Source: Pseudomonas sp. S04
GTDB lineage: Bacteria; Pseudomonadota; Gammaproteobacteria; Pseudomonadales; Pseudomonadaceae
NCBI RefSeq assembly: GCF_009834545.1
Contig: NZ_CP019427.1
Span: 3,788,001 to 3,852,000 of the forward strand
Direction of reading: 5' to 3'
DNA length: 64,000 nt
The notes beneath the pieces were generated by a model, which searched no databases, had not been told where the DNA came from, and saw only the letters and a program-made list of their open reading frames with translations. The position numbers and the translations under genes were made by a program. Position 1 is the first letter of the stretch. Each line of letters opens with the position of its first letter. Of this stretch, positions 44,261-53,068 are shown one piece after another.

Positions 44261-45563
44261 TGTACGGGACAACCACATGGGTTACAAAAAAGTACCTTTA
44301 CATAGGTAACACTTTTATCGACACGTACCCGTTCTTTGCCTCTCTAGCATAGACCCGGCCTAGGATTACCGGACCGAATATCACCTCCCACACATCATCA
44401 CTGATCATCTCCATTCCAATGGTCTGATGCTTAAGCACATTGGCTATATAAATCCGCAGACCTGCTCGATTAATGATTCCATTACTATCAGCCAGGTAAC
44501 ACTCCACGTGGCTCGCATACCCCATTTCAGGCAACTTTTCCGGGTAAGTCCGAGTCGAGGGTGAATAGCAGGAAGCAGGCGTTTTCTGGTCAAGCGCCTC
44601 GTGCCCCCGCTCATAATTGTAGTGCTGCATAAAGCGGTCAAACTGTCTCTGCTGAGCCTCCCAAGGAATGGCGGGCGGTTGAGGCAAGGTGCTTTTCAGC
44701 GTTCGGTGCATGCGTTCGTGACGCCCATTCTGGTCCGGACGGCCAGGCTCAATTCGCTCAGGAATAATCCCTAGTCGCAGCCACCATATCGACAGCTGCG
44801 ACAGCCCGGCACGGCCGGTACTGGCAAATGGCACACCATTGTCAGTTCGAATACGCTCCGGCAACCCGTACTCGCGGAAAACTCGCTCAAAGGTCTGTTG
44901 GGTCTCCTTCAGATTGGTACTGGACATACTCTGGCAGGCCAGTAGAAAACGGCTGGCGTGATCCATGATCGTCAGTGGATAGCACCAAACTCCGGCGCCC
45001 GTCAGAAACTGGCCCTTGTAGTCCGCGCTAAAGAGCTGATTAGGTTTTTCTGCCTTGCTCAAAGGTTTGGGATAGACCGCGACACGCCGTCGTACACGCT
45101 GCGGCGTAATTAAGTCGGCTGCTTTAAGGATGTTGTAGATGGTCGTTTTTGACGGCGGATCCTGATCGGGAAAGCGCTTGAGCAAGTCATTTTGGATCTT
45201 CTTAGGCCCTGGAGTTGTTTCTCCGATAGACCGAAGCTCGATGATTGCCTGCCTAACAGCGACAGGCACCACGTAGCTCTGGTTGTGCCGGCAACGGCTG
45301 CGTTCCTCAAGCCCACTAGGCCCTTCAGCTTTGTATCGCTCGACCCATTTATAGCCAGTCTTTCGACTGATCTCGTAGTCACTGCACAGCTTGCTGAAGG
45401 TGTGTTTGTCCGCCAGATAGGCAGCGATGAACATCACTTTTCGATCCATAGGTTTCAGCTCTCTCCAGGGCATGGTCAGATCCTCGCGAAATCGACCATG
45501 CCAGTTAATAACTGTTACCTATGTGCGTGAACTGATTTGTAACCCATGTGGGTGAGTCATACC
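44261..45563 (-). mobile_element. IS481-family insertion sequence
   Basis: 1303-base element. Terminal inverted repeats TGTACGGGACAACCACATGG (left) and, read inward, GGTATGACTCACCCACATGG (right) match 14 of 20 bases and continue into GGTTACAAA. Both ends are flanked by GGTA (44257-44260 and 45564-45567), a 4-bp target duplication. Joining the flanks at one GGTA gives GTGGTGGGGTAAGAGCG, which matches the inverted copy in the left arm (GTGGTGGGGCAAGAGCC) except for two bases, confirming the insertion. One transposase gene fills it. Confidence 0.9.
44298..45473 (-). CDS. IS481-family transposase
   Basis: 391-residue DDE transposase. An N-terminal HTH (KLCSDYEISRKTGYKWVERYKAEG) of IS481 type is followed by the rve integrase core with Asp151 (FSADYKG), Asp211 (RTDNGVPF) and Glu253 (NGRHERMHRTLK). 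No frameshift or premature stop, so the copy looks intact and potentially active. Transposes the enclosing 1.3 kb element. Confidence 0.95.
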   Translation of the reverse strand: MPWRELKPMDRKVMFIAAYLADKHTFSKLCSDYEISRKTGYKWVERYKAEGPSGLEERSRCRHNQSYVVPVAVRQAIIELRSIGETTPGPKKIQNDLLKRFPDQDPPSKTTIYNILKAADLITPQRVRRRVAVYPKPLSKAEKPNQLFSADYKGQFLTGAGVWCYPLTIMDHASRFLLACQSMSSTNLKETQQTFERVFREYGLPERIRTDNGVPFASTGRAGLSQLSIWWLRLGIIPERIEPGRPDQNGRHERMHRTLKSTLPQPPAIPWEAQQRQFDRFMQHYNYERGHEALDQKTPASCYSPSTRTYPEKLPEMGYASHVECYLADSNGIINRAGLRIYIANVLKHQTIGMEMISDDVWEVIFGPVILGRVYAREAKNGYVSIKVLPM

Positions 45564-45689
45564 GGTAAGAGCGTTTTGCTTACTTTTGCGCTGTTCAAAA
45601 GTGAGCCGCTGTAAAAGCGGAACCATAGGAGGCCGTTACCGAAGAAATGGATATGTACTCCGCCTAATCCAACACCCCTGAGGCCGCCA

Positions 45690-45711
45690 CGCGAGCAAGC
45701 TCGCTCCCACA
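45690..45711 (-). repeat. REP sequence, right of palindromic element
   Basis: GCGAGCAAGCTCGCTCCCAC type, inverted relative to the REP at 43573, just beyond the LuxR gene stop. Confidence 0.75.
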
Positions 45712-45724
45712 AGTTTGCTGCGTG

Positions 45725-46720
45725 TCAGCTGTTGGAGCGCAACGCCGAGCCCAGTTCGACCTTGCTCTTGACCCCCAACTGCACGTAGCAATTGCGCAGG
45801 TAGGTGCGCACGGTGGCGGGGCTCAGGGCGAGGATCCTGGCGATTTCCTTGTACGAGTGACCCGCGGCAAACAGCATGGCCGCCGTGCGTTCGCGGGGGG
45901 CCAGGACCACCCCGCGCGGTGGCGCTTCGAGGGACAGGATCACATGCTCGGCATTCGGGCTCAGGGTCAGGGCGCAGCGGCCCAGGCGCATCACGCAGGG
46001 GACCTTGGCCAGTTGGGCGATGACCTGAGGCGGCAGGATCGAGCCGTTCCACCCCGGCACTTCGCGGCCAATCGCGGCGCATAACTGCGCGCCCACATAC
46101 AGCAGGCTGCCGTCCATGCGCGCCACGCCAAAATCGCTGGCGCCATTACCGGTGTCGAGGCGGATCATGTCCTGCACCTGGAATCGCCACAGCTGCAACA
46201 AGTGATCACAGAAGGCCTGGAACAACCCGGCCTCGCACTCATTGAAAGTCGCGTCGTCGACGCCCCGGTACAGGCAGACAAAAAAGTACAGGCCGCTTTC
46301 AGGCAATTCGAAAGTGATGCTCATCAGGTGATAGAGATCATGCCGACGGGCGAAGTCGTTCACTTCCTCGCTGGGGTCGGTGAACTCGCTGTCGCGCATC
46401 ACCTGCCCCAGGCGGGTAAAGGTGTCATTGGCGAAGCAGTCCAGTTCCGCCACCTGGCTCCACTCCTCGACAAAGGACTCCGGCAGGTCGATACGCCCGT
46501 GCATCCAGCTTTGCGGCGGCGCGCTGGCATGGGAGGCCGACATCTCACCCCACCAACCCGAGGCAAACGGCACCAATTGGCGAAAGGCCTGCAAGCCTTC
46601 GGCAATGAAGTGCGAACCGCCCCGCTCCCGCGCAACCCTCGCCAGCTGGAGCAGGCAACCATTAAATGCCTCGAGCGTGGCCATCGACATCTGTGCAGCG
46701 CACAACTCACCCGCAACCAT
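45725..46720 (-). CDS. LuxR-family transcriptional regulator
   Basis: 331-residue regulator with a C-terminal LuxR/NarL HTH (LAPRERTAAMLFAAGHSYKEIARILALSPATVRTYLRNCYVQLGVKSKVELG). The N-terminal 250 residues have no receiver signature and no autoinducer-domain motif I can recognise, and are rich in aromatic residues (FASGWWGEMS...). The start is uncertain: the open frame continues upstream to 47002 across the divergent rpiR gene, but Met 46720 follows GGGG by eight bases; Met 46690 is an alternative. Divergent from rpiR-ddp, whose control region it shares, so it may co-regulate dipeptide salvage. Confidence 0.8.
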   Translation of the reverse strand: MVAGELCAAQMSMATLEAFNGCLLQLARVARERGGSHFIAEGLQAFRQLVPFASGWWGEMSASHASAPPQSWMHGRIDLPESFVEEWSQVAELDCFANDTFTRLGQVMRDSEFTDPSEEVNDFARRHDLYHLMSITFELPESGLYFFVCLYRGVDDATFNECEAGLFQAFCDHLLQLWRFQVQDMIRLDTGNGASDFGVARMDGSLLYVGAQLCAAIGREVPGWNGSILPPQVIAQLAKVPCVMRLGRCALTLSPNAEHVILSLEAPPRGVVLAPRERTAAMLFAAGHSYKEIARILALSPATVRTYLRNCYVQLGVKSKVELGSALRSNS

Positions 46721-46850
46721 CACGACAACCCCGACTACTGAACAAGCCTGACGTACCTGAGCGCTGGACCATGCCACAGGCGACGCAACAGCGTCCAGCC
46801 GGCAAACCGGGTCATTGGCGCACTGAGTAAAAAGGCGTTGTGTTCCCTCG

Positions 46851-46902
46851 ATAACGAATGTTATGTTCATAACACGGTCACAATAAATGACACACATATA
46901 AC
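46851..46902. promoter_or_regulatory. Repeated ATAAC/GTTAT half-sites between luxR-type gene and rpiR
   Basis: ATAAC (46851-46855), GTTAT (46860-46864), ATAAC (46869-46873) follow each other every nine bases, and a fourth ATAAC lies at 46898-46902. GTTATG-TT-CATAAC (46860-46873) is a perfect inverted repeat. Candidate operator for RpiR autoregulation. Confidence 0.55.
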
Positions 46903-46925
46903 AATCCCGTACCTGGCGCGCCCCT

Positions 46926-47786
46926 ATGTCCATGGAAAAGAACAGTTTTCTGCAGTTGCTGGAACACAAGTTCTCCAGCCTGACCCCGACCGGCAAGCGC
47001 ATCGCCAGTTACCTGCTCGGCAACCCCGAGCAATTGCCCTTCGAGTCGGCCGACAGCATCGCCCAGCAGACCTCCACCACCGGGATTTCCGTGGGGCGGT
47101 TCTTGCGCTCCCTGGGCTACCAGAATATCGATGAGGTCAAACAGAGCCTGCGCGGCGAGGCGCCCACTTCCTGGCTGATCACCGACCGGATTGCCGCCTT
47201 CCGTGCCGAAACCAACGCCGACGACGCCCTGGAGCGCTCCCAACATCGCGAGATCGAAGCGATCCAGATGGTCTACGCCCTGGCGCGCAGCGAGACCTTT
47301 GCCCAGATCGTGCAGCGCATCTACGAAGCCGATGCGGTGTTCATTCTCGGGATCCAGTCCACACGCGGGATCCTCACGGCCTTCCACAGTCACCTGGAAT
47401 ACATTCGTCCCAAGGTCTACTACGTCGATGGCCTGTCGGGCATCTATGCCGAGACCCTGAACTCCGGCTTCGCCAACCCGTACGCCATCATTGCCGACTT
47501 TCGCGCGTACTCCAGCGTGACCCAGACCTTCTGCGACGCGGCGATCGACAACGACCTGCCGCTGGCGCTGATCACCGACCTGCAATGCCCCTGGGCCCGT
47601 GACTATCCCCTTGACCTGTTGCAGCTGAAAACCGATGTCGGGCAGTTCTGGGACTCCCCGGCGCCTCTGGCGTGCCTGTTGAACCTGGTGGTTTCGGCCG
47701 TCGCGGAGAAATACGGCGAGCGCCTCGATGAACGCCTGGCCAGGAACCGTCAACTGCAAAAAGCCTTCGGCCAGTTCGAAGGCTGA
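46926..47786 (+). CDS. RpiR/MurR-family transcriptional regulator
   Basis: 286-residue regulator with N-terminal RpiR HTH (residues 1-77: LTPTGKRIASYLLGNPEQLPFESADSIAQQTSTTGISVGRFLRSLGYQNIDEVKQSLRGE as the conserved block) and a C-terminal SIS domain from about 115 to 260 (AVFILGIQSTRGIL at its start). SIS domains bind phosphorylated sugars, and MurR of this family senses N-acetylmuramate-6-phosphate; here a peptidoglycan-derived signal is an inference from its ddpX-ddpABCDF neighbours. It starts the operon, with 37 bases to ddpX. Repeated ATAAC half-sites precede it. Confidence 0.9.
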   Translation: MSMEKNSFLQLLEHKFSSLTPTGKRIASYLLGNPEQLPFESADSIAQQTSTTGISVGRFLRSLGYQNIDEVKQSLRGEAPTSWLITDRIAAFRAETNADDALERSQHREIEAIQMVYALARSETFAQIVQRIYEADAVFILGIQSTRGILTAFHSHLEYIRPKVYYVDGLSGIYAETLNSGFANPYAIIADFRAYSSVTQTFCDAAIDNDLPLALITDLQCPWARDYPLDLLQLKTDVGQFWDSPAPLACLLNLVVSAVAEKYGERLDERLARNRQLQKAFGQFEG

Positions 47787-47823
47787 TCCCCCCGCCCCAC
47801 TGAATCCCAACTGGAGTGTTTGC

Positions 47824-48360
47824 GTGAGCCACAGCCCCCTTGTAGAAATTGACGCCCAGCGTTATCAGGTGCAAATCGATCTGATCTACGCCAGTGCCGA
47901 CAACCTGGCTGGAAAAGTGATCTACCCGACGGCGCGCTGCCTGTTGCACGCCGCAGCCGCCGAGTGCCTGGACAAGGCCAGCCAACTGGCGCGCCTGGCC
48001 GGCTACACCCTGCGCATCTATGACGCCTACCGCCCGCCGTATGCCCAGTACCTGTTATGGGAAGCCTTGCCCAACAACGACTACGTGCGTGATCCGCACC
48101 TGGGCTCGCACCACAGCCGCGGCGTGGCCGTCGACCTGACCCTGGTGGACAGCGATGGCACGCCGCTGGACATGGGCACGGCCTTCGACGCGATGGAAGA
48201 AAAGTCCCATCAGTTTTATCCCGACCTGCCAGCGAGCGTGCAGCGCAATCGCCTGTTGCTGCTGGGGATCATGCTCGGCGCCGGCTTCCAGGCCATCGCC
48301 ACCGAGTGGTGGCATTTCGAACTGCCGAATGCCGACGACTACCCCCTGCTGGAGGAATGA
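47824..48360 (+). CDS. ddpX: D-alanyl-D-alanine dipeptidase DdpX/VanX type
   Basis: 178-residue zinc D,D-dipeptidase. Zinc ligands and catalytic residues are in the VanX pattern: H97-S-R-G-V-A-V-D104 and E161-W-W-H164, with the substrate-binding Arg70 in IYDAYRP. GTG 47824 is the start, seven bases after GGAG. The protein hydrolyses D-Ala-D-Ala released by cell-wall turnover. Like E. coli DdpX it is encoded beside the ddp ABC dipeptide importer, indicating use as a carbon/nitrogen source rather than vancomycin resistance; no VanR/S/H/A is near. Confidence 0.93.
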   Translation: MSHSPLVEIDAQRYQVQIDLIYASADNLAGKVIYPTARCLLHAAAAECLDKASQLARLAGYTLRIYDAYRPPYAQYLLWEALPNNDYVRDPHLGSHHSRGVAVDLTLVDSDGTPLDMGTAFDAMEEKSHQFYPDLPASVQRNRLLLLGIMLGAGFQAIATEWWHFELPNADDYPLLEE

Positions 48361-48470
48361 ACCGCCCCCGGCCAAGACGTACCGAAGAAACCGCAGAGTT
48401 TCTGCCGCGACCTACAACAACAAAACGCTCCACCCTGCTTCACCTGCTACTGCCCGGTTATAGATTTTAT

Positions 48471-48478
48471 AAAAACAA
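48471..48478 (+). promoter_or_regulatory. AAAAACAA motif before ddpA
   Basis: A candidate AANAANAA Hfq/Crc site lying 43-50 bases before the ddpA start used here; weaker than the three AACAACAA sites in this window. The GTTAT at 48457-48461 resembles the half-sites upstream of rpiR. Confidence 0.3.
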
Positions 48479-48520
48479 ACCTGACGTACTTCCATACATC
48501 GAATGATCAAGGAAACCGGC

Positions 48521-50101
48521 ATGACCCCAATCACCACCGTGACCCGCAAACCTTTCCCCGGCGTCGGCAAACTGCTGCTGAGCGTCCTGTGCAGCGCGCT
48601 GAGCCTCGGCGCCTGGCAAGCCGCCAGCGCTGCCGTCGCCCAGGACACACTGGTCATCGGCAAACCCGCCGACCCGCAGACCCTCGACCCGGCCGTGACC
48701 TTCGACAACAACGACTGGACCATCACCTACCCGTCCTACCAGCGCCTGGTGGGCTACAAGATCGAGGGTGACAAGAGCAGCACCGAAGTCCAGGGCGACC
48801 TGGCTGAAAGCTGGACCGTTTCCCCGGACAACCTGGTCTGGGAATTCAAGATCAAGCCCGGCAACAAGTTCGATGACGGCGCCAGTGTGGACGCCGACGC
48901 CGTGAAGTTTTCCTTCGACCGCCTGATGACCCTCAAGCAGGGGCCGTCCGGTGCGTTCCCGGAAGACATGGTGGTCGCCGTGATCGACCCACAGACTATT
49001 CGTTTCACGCTCAAGACGCCGTTCGCCCCGTTCCTGTTCACCCTGGCCCACAACGGCGCTTCGATCGTCAACCCGGCCGTGGCCAGCAAAGGCGCGGAAA
49101 CCAACGCCTGGCTGTCCAGCCACACCGCAGGTTCCGGCCCGTACCGCCTGAGCAACTGGCAGAAAGGCCAGTCGCTGACCATGGAGCCCAACCCGCACTT
49201 TGCCGGGCCCAAGCCTGCGCTGAAAACCGTGGTGCTGAAGATCATCGCCGAGCCGTCGGTGCGCCGCCTGCAACTGGAACGCGGTGACCTGGACATCATC
49301 GAGGACATGCCCGAAGACCAGTTGGGCGCTCTCGCCAGCAAGCCGGGCGTGGTGGTCAAGGAGTTCCCGTCGCTGCGGGTCACCTACCTGTACCTGAACA
49401 ACAAGAAAGGCCCGCTGACCAGCGTCGACGCCCGCCGGGCGATTACCGAAGCGGTGGACTACAACGGCATCGTCAAGGGCATTCTCAAGGACAAGGCCAA
49501 GCTGCTGAACGGGCCGATCCCGGATGGCATGTGGGCCTACGACAGCTCCCTGCCCGAGACGAAGCAAGACATGGCAGCCGCCAAGGAGAGCCTGGCCAAG
49601 GCACCGCAGAAGATCACCAACCTGAGCTACATGTACTCGGACAAGGACGCCAACTGGGAGCCGATCGGCCTGACCCTGCAAGCGGCTCTGGCGCCGTTGG
49701 GCATCAACCTCAAGCTGGAGAAAACCGCCAACGCCACCCTGCGTGAACGCGTTGGCCAGGCCGACTACGACATCGCCGTGGGCACCTGGAGCCCGGACTT
49801 CGCCGACCCCTACATGTTCATGAACTTCTGGTTCGACTCCAAGATGCAGGGCCTGCAAGGCAACCGTTCGTTCTACAGCAACCCCCAGGTCGACACCCTG
49901 ATCCGCGAGGCCGCCACCACCAGCGACACGGCCAAGCGCGTCGAGCTGTACCAGAGCGCGCAAAAAATGGTGCTCAAGGACAGCGTCTACGCCTACCTCT
50001 ATCAGAAGAGCTACACCCTGCCGATGCGTGATTCGGTCAAGGGCTACGTGTTCAACCCGATGCTGGAACAGGTGTTCAACCTTGGCAGCATGAGCAAGTA
50101 A
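48521..50101 (+). CDS. ddpA: ABC transporter periplasmic dipeptide-binding protein (DdpA/DppA type)
   Basis: 526-residue family-5 solute-binding protein. Signal peptide about 1-36 (LLLSVLCSALSLGAWQAASA), then LVIGKPADPQTLDPAVTFDN, WEFKIKPGNKFDDGASVDADAVKFS and the remaining Dpp/Opp blocks to the C-terminus. Chosen start ATG 48521, seven bases after AAGGA (48509-48513); ATG 48503 in frame has no ribosome site. It captures D,D-dipeptides in the periplasm. The rest of the transporter follows in the order permease, permease, ATPase, ATPase. Confidence 0.92.
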   Translation: MTPITTVTRKPFPGVGKLLLSVLCSALSLGAWQAASAAVAQDTLVIGKPADPQTLDPAVTFDNNDWTITYPSYQRLVGYKIEGDKSSTEVQGDLAESWTVSPDNLVWEFKIKPGNKFDDGASVDADAVKFSFDRLMTLKQGPSGAFPEDMVVAVIDPQTIRFTLKTPFAPFLFTLAHNGASIVNPAVASKGAETNAWLSSHTAGSGPYRLSNWQKGQSLTMEPNPHFAGPKPALKTVVLKIIAEPSVRRLQLERGDLDIIEDMPEDQLGALASKPGVVVKEFPSLRVTYLYLNNKKGPLTSVDARRAITEAVDYNGIVKGILKDKAKLLNGPIPDGMWAYDSSLPETKQDMAAAKESLAKAPQKITNLSYMYSDKDANWEPIGLTLQAALAPLGINLKLEKTANATLRERVGQADYDIAVGTWSPDFADPYMFMNFWFDSKMQGLQGNRSFYSNPQVDTLIREAATTSDTAKRVELYQSAQKMVLKDSVYAYLYQKSYTLPMRDSVKGYVFNPMLEQVFNLGSMSK

Positions 50102-50176
50102 ACCCGCTCCCTCGCGCCAGCCAGCAATGGCTGGCGCGGCTGTTGAATTTTGTCGTTGCTGTGACTGAGGTGCCAA

Positions 50177-51193
50177 ATGGCCTTCCTGACTCTGTTGCGC
50201 AAGCGCCTGTTCGGCCTGGTGTTGGTCGTGTTCGGCGTTTCGCTGATTACCTTTGCAATTTCCCACTTGATCCCCGGGGATCCCGCCCGGTTGATCGCCG
50301 GCGACCGGGCCAGCGATGCGCTGGTGGCGGGCATTCGTCACCAGTTGGGGCTGGACCTGCCGCTGTACCAACAATACGGCCGCTACCTGATGGACCTGTT
50401 GCACGGCGACCTCGGGACGTCGATCCGCACCAACCGTCCAGTGCTGGAAGACTTGCAGGCATTCTTCCCTGCCACGCTGGAGCTGGCCCTGGTGGCGCTG
50501 TTCCTGGCGATCCTGGTGGGCGTGCCCCTGGGCGTGCTGTCGGCGGTCTATCACAACCGGGCGATCGACCAGATCGCGCGGACCCTGGCGGTCACTGGCA
50601 TTTCCACACCGGCCTTCTGGCTGGGCCTGGGGGCCATAGTGCTGTTCTACGGCCACCTGGGCTGGTTGCCCGGCGGCGGCCGCTTGTCCGAAGGCGTGGC
50701 ACCACCGCCGACCTTCACCGGGTTCTACCTGATCGACGCCCTGCTGGCCGGTGACGGCGGGCTGTTTCTCGACGCCCTGGAACACCTGATCCTGCCGGCC
50801 GCGACCCTGGGCTTCGTGACCCTGGGCGTGGTCGCCCGGCAGATCCGCTCGGCGATGCTCGACCAACTCGGCGAAGACTACATTCGCACAGCCCGGGCTT
50901 ATGGCCTGTCACGCTGGACAGTGATCCTGCGCCATGCGCTGCCCAATGCGCTGATCCCTTCGGTGACGGTGCTGGGGCTGACCCTGGGCGACTTGCTGTA
51001 TGGCGCGGTGCTGACCGAAACCGTGTTCGCCTGGCCCGGCATGGGCGCCTATGTGGTCAAGTCGATCCAGTCCCTGGACTTCCCGGCAGTGATGGGCTTC
51101 GCGATCCTGGTGTCGTTTATCTATGTACTGCTGAACATGGCCATCGATCTTCTGTACCGCGTGATCGATCCACGCATTGGCGAGGTGAATTGA
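50177..51193 (+). CDS. ddpB: ABC dipeptide transporter permease (DdpB/DppB type)
   Basis: 338-residue inner-membrane permease of the DppB/OppB family, about six segments. VFGVSLITFAISHLIPGDPARLIAG is the conserved start, LGTSIRTNRPVLEDL, then the binding-protein-dependent EDYIRTARAYGLSRWTVILRHALPNALIP (EAA-like loop). GAGGTG lies ahead of the ATG. Followed 1 base later by ddpC. Confidence 0.94.
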   Translation: MAFLTLLRKRLFGLVLVVFGVSLITFAISHLIPGDPARLIAGDRASDALVAGIRHQLGLDLPLYQQYGRYLMDLLHGDLGTSIRTNRPVLEDLQAFFPATLELALVALFLAILVGVPLGVLSAVYHNRAIDQIARTLAVTGISTPAFWLGLGAIVLFYGHLGWLPGGGRLSEGVAPPPTFTGFYLIDALLAGDGGLFLDALEHLILPAATLGFVTLGVVARQIRSAMLDQLGEDYIRTARAYGLSRWTVILRHALPNALIPSVTVLGLTLGDLLYGAVLTETVFAWPGMGAYVVKSIQSLDFPAVMGFAILVSFIYVLLNMAIDLLYRVIDPRIGEVN

Positions 51194-51194
51194 A

Positions 51195-52076
51195 ATGTCC
51201 CTGACCCTGACGGCCGCGCGTGGTCCGCGCTGGCGCGAAAAACTCGCCTACCTGGCCTACCAGATCCGCCGCAGCCCGCTGACCATGGCCGGCCTGGCAA
51301 TCACCCTGATGGTCCTGCTGTGCATGATCTTTGCGCCCTGGCTGGCCAGCCATGATCCCAACGCCCTGAACCTCGCCGAGCGCCTGGCACCGCCGTCGGC
51401 CGAGCACTGGTTCGGTACCGACGAAGTCGGCCGCGACCTGTTCAGCCGAGTCCTGTACGGCAGCCAGCAATCGGTGGGCGTCGGCCTGTTCGTGGCCTTT
51501 GCCTCGTGCTTGATTGGCGGCTTGCTGGGCTGTTTTTCCGGAGTGATCGGCGGGCGCTTCGATGCCCTGACCATGCGCCTGATGGACATCATGCTGTCGG
51601 TGCCGTCGCTGGTGCTGATCATGGCCCTGGCCGCCGCGCTGGGCGCCAGCCTGTTCAATGCCATGTTGGCAATTACCCTGGTACGGATTCCGTCCTATGT
51701 GCGCCTGGCCCGCGGCCAGGCCCTGAGCATCCGCCAGATGGGCTACGTCAAGGCTGCCGAAACCTTCGGCGCCGGGCGTTGGCACATGGTGCACTGGCAC
51801 GTCGCACGCAATGCCATGCCCCCTTTGCTGGTGCAATTGAGCCTGGATATCGGCAGCGCGATCCTCATGGCATCGGCCCTGGGTTTCATCGGCCTGGGCG
51901 CACAACAACCCACCGCCGAATGGGGCGCCATGGTCGCCACCGGGCGCAACTACATCCTGGACAACTGGTGGTACTCGACCTTCCCGGGGCTGGCGATCCT
52001 GATCACCGCCACCGGTTTCAATTTGCTGGGCGATGGCGTGCGCGATCTGCTCGACCCACGGCAACAGGGGAAATGA
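51195..52076 (+). CDS. ddpC: ABC dipeptide transporter permease (DdpC/DppC type)
   Basis: 293-residue permease partner of ddpB, DppC/OppC family. APWLASHDPNALNLAERLAPPSAEHWFGTDEVGRDLFSRVLYGSQQS is the periplasmic-side segment, and YVKAAETFGAGRWHMVHWHVARNAMPPLL the EAA loop that contacts the ATPases. About six hydrophobic segments. Its stop and the next start are separated by two bases. Confidence 0.94.
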   Translation: MSLTLTAARGPRWREKLAYLAYQIRRSPLTMAGLAITLMVLLCMIFAPWLASHDPNALNLAERLAPPSAEHWFGTDEVGRDLFSRVLYGSQQSVGVGLFVAFASCLIGGLLGCFSGVIGGRFDALTMRLMDIMLSVPSLVLIMALAAALGASLFNAMLAITLVRIPSYVRLARGQALSIRQMGYVKAAETFGAGRWHMVHWHVARNAMPPLLVQLSLDIGSAILMASALGFIGLGAQQPTAEWGAMVATGRNYILDNWWYSTFPGLAILITATGFNLLGDGVRDLLDPRQQGK

Positions 52077-52078
52077 CC

Positions 52079-53068
52079 ATGCACACTGCTACGCCTGTAT
52101 TGGCCATCGAAAACCTGAGCCTGGAATTCCCGGCCTACAAGAACAACGTCAAGGCGTTGAACGGCGTCTCGCTGCACGTCAATCCGGGGGAAATAGTCGG
52201 CGTGGTCGGCGAGTCCGGCTCGGGCAAGTCGGTGACCGCAATGCTCAGCATGCGCCTGCTGCCCGAGCGCAGTTATCGCGTGACCGGTGGCAGCCTGCAC
52301 ATGCTCAACCGCGACATGCTCGCTGCCCCGGAAAAAGACTTGCTGCAGATTCGCGGTCGCGATGCGGCGATGATTTTCCAGGAGCCGATGACCGCGCTCA
52401 ACCCAACCCGGCGCATTGGCCGGCAGATGCTCGACGTGATCATCCACCACCAGAAGATCAGTGCCGCCGAGGCTCGCACCAAGGCCATTGCCTTGCTGCG
52501 CGACATGCACATCGCCAGCCCTGAACAAGTGCTGGAAAGCTATCCCTTCGAGCTGTCCGGCGGCATGCGCCAACGGGTGATGATCGCCCTGGCGTTTTCC
52601 TGTGAACCACAACTGCTGATCGCCGACGAGCCGACCACTGCCCTCGACGTCACGGTGCAACGCCAGGTGCTGTTGCTGCTGCGCGAGAAGGCCCGGCAAA
52701 AAGGCACGGCGATCTTGCTGATCACCCACGACATGGCGCTGGTCTCGCAGTTCTGCGACCGGGTCTACGTGATGTACACCGGCGCCGTGGTCGAGCAAGG
52801 CAGCACCGCCGAAGTCATGGGCAACCCCCAACACCCTTACACCCAGGGGTTGCTCAGCGGCCTGCCAGAAATGGTCGAGCCGGGTCAGCCGCTGATGACC
52901 ATTCCCGGGCAAGTGCCCAACCTGGCCTCCCTGCCCGTGGGCTGCACTTTCGAAGAACGCTGCCCGCACAGCATGCCAGTGTGTGGCAAGCGTCCGGTCC
53001 TGACCCCCATCCAGGGTAATGAGCAACGCCAAAGCGCGTGCTGGTTGCCGCTCAAGGAGTTTGCGTGA
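52079..53068 (+). CDS. ddpD: ABC dipeptide transporter ATP-binding protein (DdpD/DppD type)
   Basis: 329-residue ATPase. Walker A GESGSGKS at 44-51, Q-loop near 101, signature LSGGM at 159-163, Walker B LLIADE at 179-184; the C-terminal oligopeptide-transporter tail has the Cys-containing CTFEERCPHSMPVCG motif. ATG 52079 is the true start; the longer open frame from 51506 lies over ddpC. Its TGA overlaps the next ATG (TGATG at 53066-53070), so the two ATPases are translationally coupled. Confidence 0.93.
   Translation: MHTATPVLAIENLSLEFPAYKNNVKALNGVSLHVNPGEIVGVVGESGSGKSVTAMLSMRLLPERSYRVTGGSLHMLNRDMLAAPEKDLLQIRGRDAAMIFQEPMTALNPTRRIGRQMLDVIIHHQKISAAEARTKAIALLRDMHIASPEQVLESYPFELSGGMRQRVMIALAFSCEPQLLIADEPTTALDVTVQRQVLLLLREKARQKGTAILLITHDMALVSQFCDRVYVMYTGAVVEQGSTAEVMGNPQHPYTQGLLSGLPEMVEPGQPLMTIPGQVPNLASLPVGCTFEERCPHSMPVCGKRPVLTPIQGNEQRQSACWLPLKEFA

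Noticed and set aside
47824..48360. Vancomycin resistance (vanX)
   Set aside because: Gene is linked to dipeptide transport and rpiR, without vanR/S/H/A; Gram-negative DdpX-type nutrient use is the simpler reading.
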